A DNA stretch of 64,000 nt from Chrysaora quinquecirrha (taxonomy: Eukaryota; Cnidaria; Scyphozoa; Semaeostomeae; Pelagiidae), in NCBI GenBank assembly GCA_014526335.1, contig JACTAT010000016.1, forward strand, positions 5,086,472 through 5,150,471, written 5' to 3'. The number at the start of each line of letters is the position of its first letter. Position 1 is the first letter of the stretch. Below, in pieces: positions 45,311 to 55,949 of the stretch. Made by a program: the position numbers and the translations under genes. The notes beneath the pieces are model-generated. The model did not search any database. It was not told the origin of the DNA and saw nothing but the letters and a program-made list of their open reading frames with translations.

Positions 45311-46179
45311 ATGTAAATAGAAATTCCACCACTCGGAGAACGAAAGTCCCAAAAGTCTATTTTGTCCCAGAAGTTTCTGTTTACGTGTTTGGTCATATGA
45401 CGAAAACTCGGACTTGGAAAAATTTAACAATTTTGTCCAAAAATTCCAACTTTTCCACCTGGCGCTGTTTTATGGGCTTGTCTGTTGGTTGACATTGGAT
45501 CTTTATAAAACGCAAATTAAAGATCCTCGGAAGGTTTCAAAAGCGGCCTGGTTTGCAAGGTTTTTTAGGTGCAGTAGTTTTAGCTCGTCCAGTATTGAAT
45601 GTACACTTCAGAAATTGAAATTTATTCTTTTGAAGCATAATGTGGGCGTGTCATCAAAAGGCCCTCATTAAAAGTGCTAAAATGATGAGTGATGCTTTCG
45701 AATATTTTTGAAGAATATTTTATCACTTAGTGTTGCAAACGAAAAATATATTGTATAATTGTTCAACTTTCCGAAAATGCCGATTCCAATGACATCTTTA
45801 GTTTTCAGGAAACCGCAGTAGTTTTATAAATTTGAGAACGAAGAAGTACACTACGAAAAATTTGAATTGTTCATATTACATATTCAATCATTCAAGACAA
45901 ATCCATGTTTAATTGTTAAATAATTGAGCAACTTAATTCAACAAGTCCATTTTGAATCGTTTCGGGCCTTTCAAAGGTCCATCATCATCAAATTAAATGT
46001 AAAAAATTCAAGTTAATTTATACTTTTCTCAGACAATGATAATTACAAGGGAAAAAATTACAGATCTAAAGAAAATTACGGAATGCTACAATGATAAGGT
46101 ACATAGGGACTACTAAGAAAGAGACCGAGTGAAAGAAAAAAGTAACAAGGACCAAACAAATTAACATGGACCAAATTAA

Positions 46180-46930
46180 CAGGTCCAAAAAAAACAAGGA
46201 AATTAGAATAATTCAAGGGGGATGAAAGACTGTTGTGAGTTAAGAAGCGGGCGGTCACATAAAATGAGTATAGACATTCATGAATAAGAAGATCGTATGA
46301 ATTGTTGGCTTTTGAAAGAATGGAGAAGTCTTAAAGAGAAGCAAAATGACCAGACTGAAAGATGTGTTCAAGAATAGAAGATGGACTTGCTTTTATGCTT
46401 TGACCAAGTTTATTTATTTCCAAATGCTCTCTAGATCAAACTGTGATGTGGCGGGTAGTTTTCCCATAGCACAAGGCAAGTATGAGGTGGGATTTTATCC
46501 TTAAAAGGAAAGAAAGTGGAAATACGTTTGGGTTGTGTAAAAACAATACTAACTTTGATTTCAGGGTAACACTGTTTAAGAAGGCGAGATATTTTTGTCT
46601 TGACTAGTAAGCTGTAATGGCCCAAAAACGGCAAGCATAATGTAAGAGAAGGTTTATTGGGAGTGACTGTTGGGGGTTGTTTAGCAACAAATCTGTTTTC
46701 AAGAAACGTTTTTATAACCGAGTTGACAAGATTAGTGGGAAAGCAATTGAGTCAGAGATTTCTTTCGTGCTAGTGAGTTCAAGATGTAAGCTAACATATG
46801 AAGAACAAATGTGAAAAGCACGATAAATAAGAACTTTAACAAGGTTGATTTTGTATTTATTAGGTGTTAAGCTAGCAAAATCATTTTTGCCTGCAAAGCA
46901 ACAACGTAATATGTTTTTTCTTTACGGCAT
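46180..46930 (-). pseudogene. Penelope-like RT C-terminus and GIY-YIG remnant
   Basis: On the minus strand, frames from 46900 down give KINLVKVLIYRAFHICSSYV. Next come PFLGHYSLLVKTKISRLLKQ, KVSIVFTQPKRISTFFPFKD (46431-46634) and REHLEINKLGQSIKASPSS, in the order of the RT thumb, linker and GIY-YIG of another Penelope-like subfamily. Several stops and frame changes separate the pieces, so it is dead. The promoter-like repeat at 47600-47380 lies upstream in the same orientation. Confidence 0.6.
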
Positions 46931-47133
46931 AATTTCTGGTGGAAGTTTTTGTTGTCTTTAATGAAGTTTCGTATAAATATTGGTATAAATTATCCGCGAT
47001 TTCACTCACCATTCAGTCCTTCTTTCCATCTGAAAAATACTTCTACGCCTCAAAATACTTCTGATCAATTTGTTTGTAATATGCAAAATTTAATTTGTTT
47101 CAAAAATCAAGCTTGTATGTTTTCCTGTTCTAG

Positions 47134-47157
47134 ATACATATGAAAGGGAACAAATCG
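47134..47157 (+). CDS. Microexon 4 of the four-TM gene (24 nt, phase 1-1)
   Basis: Acceptor tgttttcctgttctag, donor ATCG|GTGAGC (the same gtgagctgatt context as after microexon 2). In phase 1 it reads DTYEREQI followed by a split Gly. Its size and the paired sites make it plausible; it could be skipped without frame loss. Confidence 0.5.
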
Positions 47158-47379
47158 GTGAGCTGATTTTAATGAATCTAGATTTATTACTTGTTCTTCA
47201 TTGACCTTGCCTGATCCTGTATTTGAAGTTTACATTCATTTTATTTCAAATTTCTTTTCATCTTTCCTTGAAATTTTTCTTGAAATTGTTTTTATGTCTA
47301 ATTTATGGATATTTATTTTCCATACTTCTTCACTCGCTAAACAATTTTGTTTTAGTTGTACAAAACTTCAGAATTACAA

Positions 47380-47600
47380 TAAACAGCGGAAACATTTTCG
47401 GGCAAACATTTTTCGTCTGACACTCCTCAGAGTATGAACGTCAGAAACAGACCGAAACAATAAACTAAGGCGGTATTTATACCAAGGTGCCACTCGAAAT
47501 GCACCAATCAGAAAGAGCAGCAGAATTGGCATTGTGATTTGAACACCAATCAGCTTTCAGTGGGAAGAACAATACTATTAATTGACTAAACTTGGCAAAA
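47380..47600 (-). promoter_or_regulatory. CCAAT/TATA promoter-like repeat, copy 2 (inverted)
   Basis: Contains cgtctgacactcctcagagt, a TATA-like gtatttatacc (about 47473) and two CCAAT boxes (caccaatcag at about 47502 and 47550), co-linear with the complement of 45095-45310. Minus-strand transcription would run toward the Penelope-like remnant at 46180-46930. Confidence 0.5.
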
Positions 47601-48090
47601 GAATCATGCTCTGAAAGTTTGCCGTGAACCAAATTTCACACACTTCCCCTAATGAACAATCAGTTTTAAAAGTTAAAGTGTATACCTTTTAGTGATTGAG
47701 AACGACTGACTTGTGAAAGAATTTAATGGGCTAAGGCACGTGACCACACAATGCCCATATTTGAACAGCAGTCACAACAAAAGACATTAATAATCTAATT
47801 ATTCTTTTATTACCGGAGCAATCTCAATATAACCAACATCAATGAACTCATCTTGTTCGTCAAGGTCTCCAAAATGATATATAATTTGTTCGACACATTA
47901 TTTCCTTTTAATTAATTTTTTGTCTATAACGTCATACATTTTGACAATGTCGTAAGTCTAATGGGAATTATCAAATTTTTGAAAATTTGTGTCTTTCGGA
48001 TAGAAAGGACATCAGGCAACTCAAAAGTGCAGAACAATGGTACATTAATTTCTTAATTCCCTAAAATAACGTTTTTTGATCTCTAGTATA

Positions 48091-48645
48091 CTTAGCCCTA
48101 ATCCTAGGGGGGGGGGGAGAGCTGGTGGAATCCCACCCAAGCTTTTCTTGAAACTGTTGTGTTGTGTGATGGATGTAAGCTTCCAAACCAGACTGACTTT
48201 AAGCCTATATGTATAAGCTACAATGTGATACAAAAAATTCCCCAAATAATAACAATGGGTCCCGTGACATTGCCTTGTATGGAAAGCGGTCATGCCAAAG
48301 CCACAAAAAATGCCTATTTTTGCCAGTATATCTTATCAGAATTGACTGAGTCTTTGCAAGGTAATAGAAAATAGTCACTAGCAACTAATTGTAAAGAAAG
48401 TTCCGGATTTCTGCTTATATTAAGGAAGGTCGATTTCGGACCAACGTCAATAGCATGTTTTGATTATGATGTCCCAATGACGTAATTATAGAAGTGGGAG
48501 ACGCCCAATTTACCAACATATCTCCTAATACATTGGCCAATGCCTGTGCCAAGTTTGATTGCTCTAGCTCTACTGGGCAGGAATTTATAGGGGGTGGAAA
48601 CCCTGGCTGTGTTAGATCAAAAAAGCCCCATAGGATTAGGGTTAG
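48091..48645. mobile_element. MITE with telomere-like CCCTAATCC/GGATTAGGG termini
   Basis: 555 bp from cttagccctaatcctagggg to ccataggattagggttag. The ends are inverted repeats containing a TTAGGG motif, and a G-tract follows the left end. It is the best-preserved member of the family also seen at 1525-2095 and 405-540. No transposase. Confidence 0.75.
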
Positions 48646-48767
48646 TTTCTTATAAAATAACGTAATTATATCGCAAAATTATGTCTAAATATTATAAATA
48701 TTGCTAAATAGTAGTTTCCCTATGAAATGAAGACCTTCTGAGTTAATTTGGAATTAGATAACTACAT

Positions 48768-48806
48768 AAATAGATAATAGATAATAGATAATAGATAATA
48801 GATAAC
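48768..48806. repeat. agataat microsatellite
   Basis: About five copies of the 7-bp unit agataat. Confidence 0.85.
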
Positions 48807-48899
48807 TAAATTCTGCTCGTTTGACAAAAAAGCCATTTCCTCCCAAAAAACGGCAAAAACCTGTTGCCTACCATTATTGCACGCAACTTATTATAACTT

Positions 48900-49043
48900 T
48901 GTAAAAGCTTTGAAGAGACAACAACAAAGATAGAGACTTCATTTATTACTTGAGGGATACATCTCTGCATCTCAGTCCTCGTGTATTCAACAACATAACA
49001 TAACAGCGCGTGCGTAACATAAAGATAGGCTGACAACGTCACA
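48900..49043 (-). repeat. 3' LTR of the Gypsy element
   Basis: 144 bp, TGTAAAAGC...CGTCACA on the plus strand (TG...CA ends). Two differences from the 5' LTR: gaagag/gaggag and gcgtgcg/gcatgcg. Confidence 0.93.
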
Positions 49044-49142
49044 CCTTTCCTTCAATAGAAACAAAAATGAATGAATAAAAGTAATGCAAAAATAAAAGAT
49101 AAAAAATTAAAAATTGTCTTTTGATATCTTCACAGTTCATTG

Positions 49143-52100
49143 CTATGAATTATGTCCAGTAAGATAGTCTGGCCGAATTACTCTTCTACCACTTCTGGTG
49201 ACAGTAGGTTTATAGAATTGTAATTGCCTGTGATCAAATCTGGTTTCATCTGAGTCAACGGGTTCTGACTGAGGTTCCGATTGCTTCTGTACAGCTGTTT
49301 GAGGGCGGTGCTCTTCTTGGTTAGGTTGAAAAGATACTTCTTGAGTTGGTTGAGATATTGCTTCCTGTTCCGTTGTTGGGTCTGAGAATGAATCATCTTC
49401 ATCAACATCATTAAAGGGCTCATTAGTGTGGCGTAAGAACTTTCGATTTCGCCTTAAGATTCTGCCATCTTCTGTTTTCACGTTGTATGATCGGATATTC
49501 ACCTGCTCTAGGATGCATCCTTTAGTCCAACGCCAAGTTTGATCGTTCTGTTTAGGCTTGATCCTGACCACATCACCCTTCGTTAATGTGCTGAGTTGTT
49601 TCGAACCTCTGTTGAAATACTTTGCCTGCAACTGTTTCCTTTTGTGAAGATTGTCTTGAACTTCAGGTACAATTTCTGGTTTCAGGAGTTTCTTGGACAT
49701 TGGAAGCAGGGTTTTAGCTCTTCTGCTGAAGATTCTTTGAAATGGAGAGCTGTCCATTCCCTCTGATGGTGTGTTTCTCCATTCAAGTAGCGCAAGATAA
49801 AAATCGGTGCCAGACTCGGCAGCTTTCTTCATAAGCATTTTGGCAGTCTTGACTGCATTCTCTGCCTTGCCGTTACTTTGGGGATATTCTGGAGAGCTAA
49901 GTTCGGTAATAAATTCGTATTCCTTACTCAAGTCTTGGAATTCTTTTGAAGCAAATGGCACTTTGTCACTCATAAGTTTTTCTGGAATACCGTGAGTAGA
50001 GAAGTGTCTCTTTAGCTTCTTCTTGATTTCTCCCGCAGTTTTGTGGAAGAGGCGATCTATCTCGAAGTAATTTGAATAGCAATCCACTGTGACGAGGTAG
50101 TCTTTGTTGTTGAATGTGAGAATATCAGCGGCAATAATTTGCCATGGGTGACTTGAAATTTCTCGTGGAATGAGTGGTTCCTTGGCCTGATTTCTTTGGA
50201 ATGTGTTACAAATGTCACACTTGGATATAAAATCAGTCAGATCTTTATTCATGCCAGGCCAGTAAACTGCTTCTCGTGCTCTCCTAAGGCAGCTCTGTAT
50301 TCCGGTGTGTGCGACATGCAGTTTCTCCCGAATCTTTTTTCGCGGTTTCTCTGGGATTATTGCTCTATTACCCTTGAATATCACATTATCTTGAGCTGCC
50401 AGTTCATCTCTGATGGAAAAATATGGATGGAGACAAACCGGAAGTCTTTGTTTGTCTTCTGGCCATCCACTTAGAATAGTGTGTTTCAAAAGCTGCAGAG
50501 TCCTATCACTAGCAGTCTCTCTTTGGATTTCTTTCAATTGGGGCTCTGAGATTGGGAGATGATTGATCATATGAATGGTTTCAAGCTCTGCTTCAGTTTC
50601 TGATTTCGGTCTCTTCTCTGCTGGGAGGTATGCTCGGGACAGTGTATCTGCCAGAACCATGTCTCTGCCAGGCTTATACTTGATTTTAACATCATAAGAT
50701 TGCAGCCTCAGTAAAAGCCTTTGAAGCCTCTTAGGAGCCGATGCTAATGGTTTACTGACAATTGAGACTAGAGGCTTGTGATCTGTCCAAAGAATAACCT
50801 CTCTACCGTATACATAAGTATGGTGATGTTCTACACCAAAGACAAGTGCAAGGAGCTCTTTCTCGATTTGGCTGTAATTTTGTTCCGCAGCAGGTAGTGC
50901 ACTACTTGTATAAGACACTGGGCGACCCTCTTGCATGAGAACGAATCCAAGGCCTTTTGAGGATGCATCACCTTGTCCCTCTGTAGGTGTCTTCTGATCA
51001 AAATACTTGAGAACTGGTGCATCACATATTGCAGTTTTGATGTCAGCAAAGGCCTTATCTTGTAACTCGCCCCACTGCCATGGTGTATCTTTATGAGTAA
51101 GACTTCGCAGAGGTTCACAGGTTTCTGAGAGTTTTGGTAGGAACTTGGCAAGATATTTAACCATGCCAATGAATCTTTGGACACCAGCTACATCACTTGG
51201 TGCTTGCATCTTTTGTATAGCTTCAACCTTTGCTGGATCTATTTTCAAACCATGTTGGGTTAGGATGTGCCCAATGAAGGAGACTTCTGTGCATTTGAAT
51301 TTGAATTTTTCTTTGTTGAGCTTGATGTTTTTCTCTTGGCAGCGCTTTAAGAGAGCAAGCAGATTCTCATCATTGTTTCTAACAGCAGCTTCGTATGTGT
51401 CTCCTTTTCCAGTGATGAGGGCATCATCCGCAACTGCATGTACACCGGGTAGTCCTTCAATACACTGGTCAAATTTGCGCTGGAAGTGTTCAGAAGCCGG
51501 TTTAATACCGAAAGGCATCTGGAGGTACCTCCAACGACCCCAGAGTGTCTGAAATGTTGTGAGCATGCTTGACTCTTCATCGAGTTCGATTTGAAGATAT
51601 CCTTCTTTCAAGTCAATTTTGCTGAATACTTTGACGCCTTCTAATTCTGGCAAGACATCATCTATCAATGGTAGAGGATAGTGACTTCGCTTCAAAGCTT
51701 TGTTCAGATGTTGTGGGTCAATACAGACACGGAGTTTTCCATTGGGTTTTTCTGCGATGACCAGATTTGATACCCAATCCGTCGGACCAGTGACCTTTTC
51801 GATGACCTGTAGGTGCTCTAATCTCTCGAGTTCCTCTTTGAGCTTAGCTTTGAGGGCAATAGGTACCCGACGAGGTGGCATAACAACAGGGGGCTGTGAC
51901 TCATCAATGTCTAAGTGTAGCTTGCCAGGCATTTTGCCAAGTCCTTCAAAGACAGATCCAAACTGATGTTTTATGTTCTCTATGGCGACTGTAGTATCAG
52001 TGGTGGCTGTCATAACAGTGGCAGTGGCATAAACTTGTTGGACTGGACATTGTAGACCTCTTGATACAGAGCGACTGGAGCTAATATTATCATAATTGAC

Positions 52101-53126
52101 TGTCAAAAGACCCATCTTTTGGGCAGCATTAGCTCCTAACAATGGTATATAGTCTCCCTGCACAACCACAAACCTGACCGTGTACTCACTATTGTTCTTT
52201 GGATTGACCAATTTAAGCCGACAAGTACCAGCTATAGGCAATAAGGCTGTACTGTACATGCGTAGAGAGTTAGTGGATTTTTCAATGTTGGTGCCTGGAG
52301 GAACAAATTGTTCTGGGAGAACATTACAAGTTGCACCTGAGTCAAGCTGGAAGGAGACCTGTTTGTCATGAACAATCATTGTGGCAAACATTTTGTTCTT
52401 AGGAGGAACCTTGGACACGGCATTGATCTCTAAATTGTTGTCAGGAGAAATTTCAACAATAAGAATTTCTTCATCACTAGAGAGGGTTTCTTCTCTTACA
52501 GTGTGAATCTTTTTAGCAGAAAAGGTATCTCTCTTACCTTGAGATTTAGATGTGGTACATTTTTCTTTAAAGTGGTTTCTCTTGCCACAGCTAGAGCAAA
52601 CTTGGCCATAGGCTGGACAGTAATCCTTGTTTCTTTTATGACTTTGTCCACAAAATTTGCAGTTTGATATGAAAGCTCTGTTATCTTCTCTATTAGTGTT
52701 CTTTTGTCTGCCAACATAGTGTACCAAAGGATCATCATTGTCAGAAGGACCTGCCATGGCCCTAGCTTGGGCAGTAGTGGTTTCTGCAGCTCTGCATAAG
52801 TCAATGCATTTTGAGAGTGTCAGCTTTGGTTCTTGTAGCAATTTTCGTCTTACTGCATTATTGTGAATTCCACAGACTATTCTGTCACGGATCAATTCAT
52901 CACGGAGAGTGCTAAAGGCACAGGTGGCAGCTAAGGCTGGTAGCGTAGGCTTCGGAGGATTCAGTAGGCTCTTGCTTGCGGTTGTTGAATTTGTATCGTT
53001 CATAAATAACATTAGTTTCACCAATACAGTAAGTGTTCCATAAATCAAGAATTTTGGCAATATTTTGACGTTCACTGTCATCCTGATACGGAAGTGCATT
53101 GTGTATGGTGAGAGCTCCAGGGCCAA
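49143..53126 (-). CDS. Gypsy gag(part)-pol polyprotein
   Basis: 1327 codons. About the first 60 are out-of-frame lead-in before gag residues. Two zinc knuckles occupy 156-190 (CKFCGQSHKRNKDYC; CSSCGKRNHFKEKC). Protease active site is LDSGATCNVLP (D262). RT spans about 420-640 with FSKIDLKEGYLQIEL (motif A) and VADD (565-568) in place of the more common YVDD. RNase H has D720 (QGDASS) and TDHKPL (782). Integrase has H937/H940/C970/C973, then D1001, D1054 and E1089. The second catalytic region reads LMSDKVPFAS, where Gypsy elements usually have a D-N-G-P motif, so it looks damaged. A Pro/Gln-rich C-terminal tail follows. It converts element RNA to cDNA and inserts it. Confidence 0.93.
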   Translation of the reverse strand: MALELSPYTMHFRIRMTVNVKILPKFLIYGTLTVLVKLMLFMNDTNSTTASKSLLNPPKPTLPALAATCAFSTLRDELIRDRIVCGIHNNAVRRKLLQEPKLTLSKCIDLCRAAETTTAQARAMAGPSDNDDPLVHYVGRQKNTNREDNRAFISNCKFCGQSHKRNKDYCPAYGQVCSSCGKRNHFKEKCTTSKSQGKRDTFSAKKIHTVREETLSSDEEILIVEISPDNNLEINAVSKVPPKNKMFATMIVHDKQVSFQLDSGATCNVLPEQFVPPGTNIEKSTNSLRMYSTALLPIAGTCRLKLVNPKNNSEYTVRFVVVQGDYIPLLGANAAQKMGLLTVNYDNISSSRSVSRGLQCPVQQVYATATVMTATTDTTVAIENIKHQFGSVFEGLGKMPGKLHLDIDESQPPVVMPPRRVPIALKAKLKEELERLEHLQVIEKVTGPTDWVSNLVIAEKPNGKLRVCIDPQHLNKALKRSHYPLPLIDDVLPELEGVKVFSKIDLKEGYLQIELDEESSMLTTFQTLWGRWRYLQMPFGIKPASEHFQRKFDQCIEGLPGVHAVADDALITGKGDTYEAAVRNNDENLLALLKRCQEKNIKLNKEKFKFKCTEVSFIGHILTQHGLKIDPAKVEAIQKMQAPSDVAGVQRFIGMVKYLAKFLPKLSETCEPLRSLTHKDTPWQWGELQDKAFADIKTAICDAPVLKYFDQKTPTEGQGDASSKGLGFVLMQEGRPVSYTSSALPAAEQNYSQIEKELLALVFGVEHHHTYVYGREVILWTDHKPLVSIVSKPLASAPKRLQRLLLRLQSYDVKIKYKPGRDMVLADTLSRAYLPAEKRPKSETEAELETIHMINHLPISEPQLKEIQRETASDRTLQLLKHTILSGWPEDKQRLPVCLHPYFSIRDELAAQDNVIFKGNRAIIPEKPRKKIREKLHVAHTGIQSCLRRAREAVYWPGMNKDLTDFISKCDICNTFQRNQAKEPLIPREISSHPWQIIAADILTFNNKDYLVTVDCYSNYFEIDRLFHKTAGEIKKKLKRHFSTHGIPEKLMSDKVPFASKEFQDLSKEYEFITELSSPEYPQSNGKAENAVKTAKMLMKKAAESGTDFYLALLEWRNTPSEGMDSSPFQRIFSRRAKTLLPMSKKLLKPEIVPEVQDNLHKRKQLQAKYFNRGSKQLSTLTKGDVVRIKPKQNDQTWRWTKGCILEQVNIRSYNVKTEDGRILRRNRKFLRHTNEPFNDVDEDDSFSDPTTEQEAISQPTQEVSFQPNQEEHRPQTAVQKQSEPQSEPVDSDETRFDHRQLQFYKPTVTRSGRRVIRPDYLTGHNS

Positions 53127-53358
53127 TACAAGTGATGAATGTAGCTACTCGAAAATTATCAGGCTTGGAGATCAAATTTGTGACGGTCTCATACACTTTC
53201 CATAGCTGTCGCCACTGTTTCCAATTCTCTGCGAGGTTACCACATAAATTCAGTCTGGGAGGTAGAGGAACATTCGATATGAACGATGAACTTGCTCCGG
53301 TGTGGTCATGAGTAGAGCTAGTAGAAGGGCTAGGCCCATTTTAATCTGGATTCGACAT
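52912..53358 (-). pseudogene. Gypsy gag, broken
   Basis: An ATG at 53358 would start gag about 77 bp after the primer-binding site, but the sixth codon is TAA (53343-53341). The frame continues open with LNLCGNLAENWKQWRQLW and FITCIGPGALTIHNALPYQD, a Gypsy capsid-like region, until a frame change near 52930-52945 moves it into the pol frame. Confidence 0.8.
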
Positions 53359-53434
53359 AGTATGTTAAATGGCCTAAAGTAAACAAATTTCAGCAGAATC
53401 CTAAGTCTGCGAATATTAATCAATATGTGTTTCA

Positions 53435-53444
53435 CCTGACACCA
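53435..53444 (-). promoter_or_regulatory. Primer-binding site, tRNA-Leu type
   Basis: Minus strand TGGTGTCAGG directly follows the 5' LTR. It is complementary to a 3' end CCTGACACCA, as in animal tRNA-Leu. Confidence 0.75.
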
Positions 53445-53588
53445 TGTAAAAGCTTTGAGGAGACAACAACAAAGATAGAGACTTCATTTATTACTTGAGG
53501 GATACATCTCTGCATCTCAGTCCTCGTGTATTCAACAACATAACATAACAGCGCATGCGTAACATAAAGATAGGCTGACAACGTCACA
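53445..53588 (-). repeat. 5' LTR of the Gypsy element
   Basis: 144 bp partner of 48900-49043. Confidence 0.93.
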
Positions 53589-53593
53589 AACTT

Positions 53594-54890
53594 TAAAGTA
53601 TATTTAGAATCTCCATGAAGTCGAAAGTCTTGTTACTTTGTACCAAGTCTGGTTGCTATAGCTGTAACACGTACTTAGAAACTTTGCCCCCACGCGAAAT
53701 AAACTCGATAAAATGCCACATGGTAGAAAATATCGATCAAGAAAATGGATACGGATGAAGTGGTCATCGCAGTTGATCTTTTCCAATAGCTCGGCTTACA
53801 GAAACTGAGGATAAAAGTTCGCTGCGGTATTTAGGTATTTACATAAGATGGCTTCCCATCCACGAATACACCTTGTGTCTTGGGGAGATTGTTTGCCAAG
53901 CCTTTCTGTAAGAGGGAAGAGAATGGCGTGGAACACGTTGAATTCATATTCTGCCGTGCAGTGTATATATTAGAAATTTTGACAATCATTCAGGAGTGCC
54001 TTGCAGGTGTTGTTTTTCAAGAGAACTCTTTCAAGAGAACTTTTTCGAATGCTTACGCCAATGTATAATGAAACTGATAGTGCGAATTCAAAGCTATTTA
54101 TCGTCTGTTTTTTCATTCTTAAATTTATTCGGAGTCTGCGATTACCTTAAAATGTTCTGTATTACCACCTTATATGATTGAACATCTGTTCAGTATCTCA
54201 CTAACGGCACATTTGTAGAGCATGATTCTTTTGTAAAGTTCAATAAAACGATAGGATTTCGATTGGCATGCATTTATCCAGCTTTATACAATTATCCAGA
54301 AAAATTGATTCATCATTATTTTTCATGACGGCATCAATATAGATTGTCTGAGACAGTTTTTGGGTTGGCTGCCATCGGACCTTTAAAATATTATGTGTTT
54401 TGTCTCGAGAAGTTGAAAATTCTCTCAATTATACCCCCCATTAACAAAATTGTTTTAAAATTCTTGAACTGTTTGCTCATCAACAATAAATGTATATTTT
54501 AGAGTGGGATTCTAAGATTGTATTTTGTTTACAACAATTATCTGAGCAAGCGATCAGCAGGCCTTGTTTATTGGTATAGGTGTCAGGCAAACTGATAGTG
54601 ATAGCTCTACATCTTCTATATTGTTTTCAACTAGTTTCATTCATTCCATCGGTCATGTTTTCTGTCTCTATCTCAGCTCTCAACAATAAGTTGAAAAAAA
54701 TCGAAGGTCTACCTGATTCTTACTGTTTTTCTGCATTAAGTTTATTTAAATAAATGCATGTTAAATTTCAAAGTTGAGAGGGATTTAAGTTTCATCTCAG
54801 TTGAGACAAGGAAAGACAACATCGAAAAACGCATTAGGAAATTACCGTGGCTGATTTGGACAACTTAACTTCGTAACTTCTCAAAATTAA
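53594..54890. other. Intronic stretch, no genes recognised
   Basis: AT-rich, with short chance ORFs only. Confidence 0.5.
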
Positions 54891-54904
54891 GACTGGCGAC
54901 AAGA

Positions 54905-55018
54905 CTAGCGGCCGCATGTCTTGATGCGCGGCCGCGCCTTTTAAACTTGTTTTGAAACACAATTTCAAGACACGTGGCCGCACGTTTCAGATGCGCAGCC
55001 GCGCGTTTTGAGAAAAGA
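54905..55018. repeat. GC-rich island of gcggccgc-type repeats
   Basis: A block with (a/t)gcggccgcatgtcttga and gatgcgcggccgcgcctttt is followed about 60 bp later by a diverged copy, cgtggccgcacgtttca and gatgcgcagccgcgcgtttt. Two NotI-type octamers or near-octamers in AT-rich surroundings stand out. Confidence 0.65.
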
Positions 55019-55313
55019 CTTTAAACCAGCTGTAACTGGTTTAAAGACTTTGAATAACAAACTTGGTGTCCTATTTTATGGCCTATATCCCTTCCACTCA
55101 TATTTTTTTTAGGATGTAATCCCCCTCCCCACCTTCTAGTGAGAACTGGGACCAGTACCTCGCCAGTAATAGGATCTGTGGTTGCTTGAAGAGGGCTAAT
55201 TTTGTGATCATGAAAGAGAAACTTTCCTACATTTTTTTGTATTAATGTGTAGCTACCTCACTACTTTGACAATATAAACACCTTAAACAGCTAGTTTATT
55301 CCTTTCTAGATAG

Positions 55314-55340
55314 AGGAGGCTGGCGTGATGGTTGAATATG
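55314..55340 (+). CDS. Microexon 5 of the four-TM gene (27 nt, phase 1-1)
   Basis: Two AG acceptors lie four bases apart (ctttctag and ctttctagatag). Only the second keeps the frame and reads EEAGVMVEY; the first gives 31 nt and a stop. The donor is strong, TATG|GTAAGTAAG. As an acidic/hydrophobic insert it fits the tail. Confidence 0.45.
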
Positions 55341-55949
55341 GTAAGTAAGCCCTTTAAGCATATGTAAATTCTTTGTAAGGTCTTGTAATAGCTGTACTTA
55401 ACAGATAGATTACTGTACAACCTTAATTTATGAGCATATGCTTCTACGTATATAAGAATACAAAAGTGCTCAAAAATATACGTGATACTCTGCGTTTGCT
55501 TCATTAATAATATGCTAACATGACTTATAGTCGGTCCTAATAAAATAGAATTGCAGCAAGGCAGCAACGCGTCAAACACCTAGCAAAAAAACCTACCCAG
55601 AAAATAAGGAAGAAAGCATTTGTAATCCTGGGTACTAGTGCGGAGGAAAATTGCACATAATAAAAAAATTCAGATCTATCTTGAATACATTTTCATACCC
55701 CACCTTCTTTCAGTAAAATGGTTTGGTACCCCATCTAGAACTCTCTGAGTATAATATTTATATATGCGCATACCAGCTTGTCCCAGATGAACATACCTTG
55801 ATATTACTAAGAAGAAAAAACAATAAAAACTGCACGTAATATGATTGGAGCGCGAAAAGTTTGAAACGAATAGAAAAATTAACATAAATGTGTCCTCTGT
55901 ACATATTTGAAACCTTAACAAGACTTATAGACGAGGTCATAGATGAAGA
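55341..55949. other. Intronic stretch, no genes recognised
   Basis: Only short ORFs with no domain signal. Confidence 0.45.

Larger units (their letters stand above)
48900..53588 (-). mobile_element. Young Gypsy LTR retrotransposon in an intron of the four-TM gene
   Basis: 4689 bp on the minus strand with 144-bp LTRs that differ at two positions, and a perfect 5-bp target-site duplication aactt (48895-48899 and 53589-53593). The primer-binding site TGGTGTCAGG is at 53444-53435 and a purine tract (minus strand GAAGGAAAGG) at 49053-49044. Domain order gag, protease, RT, RNase H, integrase is that of Gypsy/Metaviridae. It is antisense to the host gene, between microexons 4 and 5. Confidence 0.95.
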
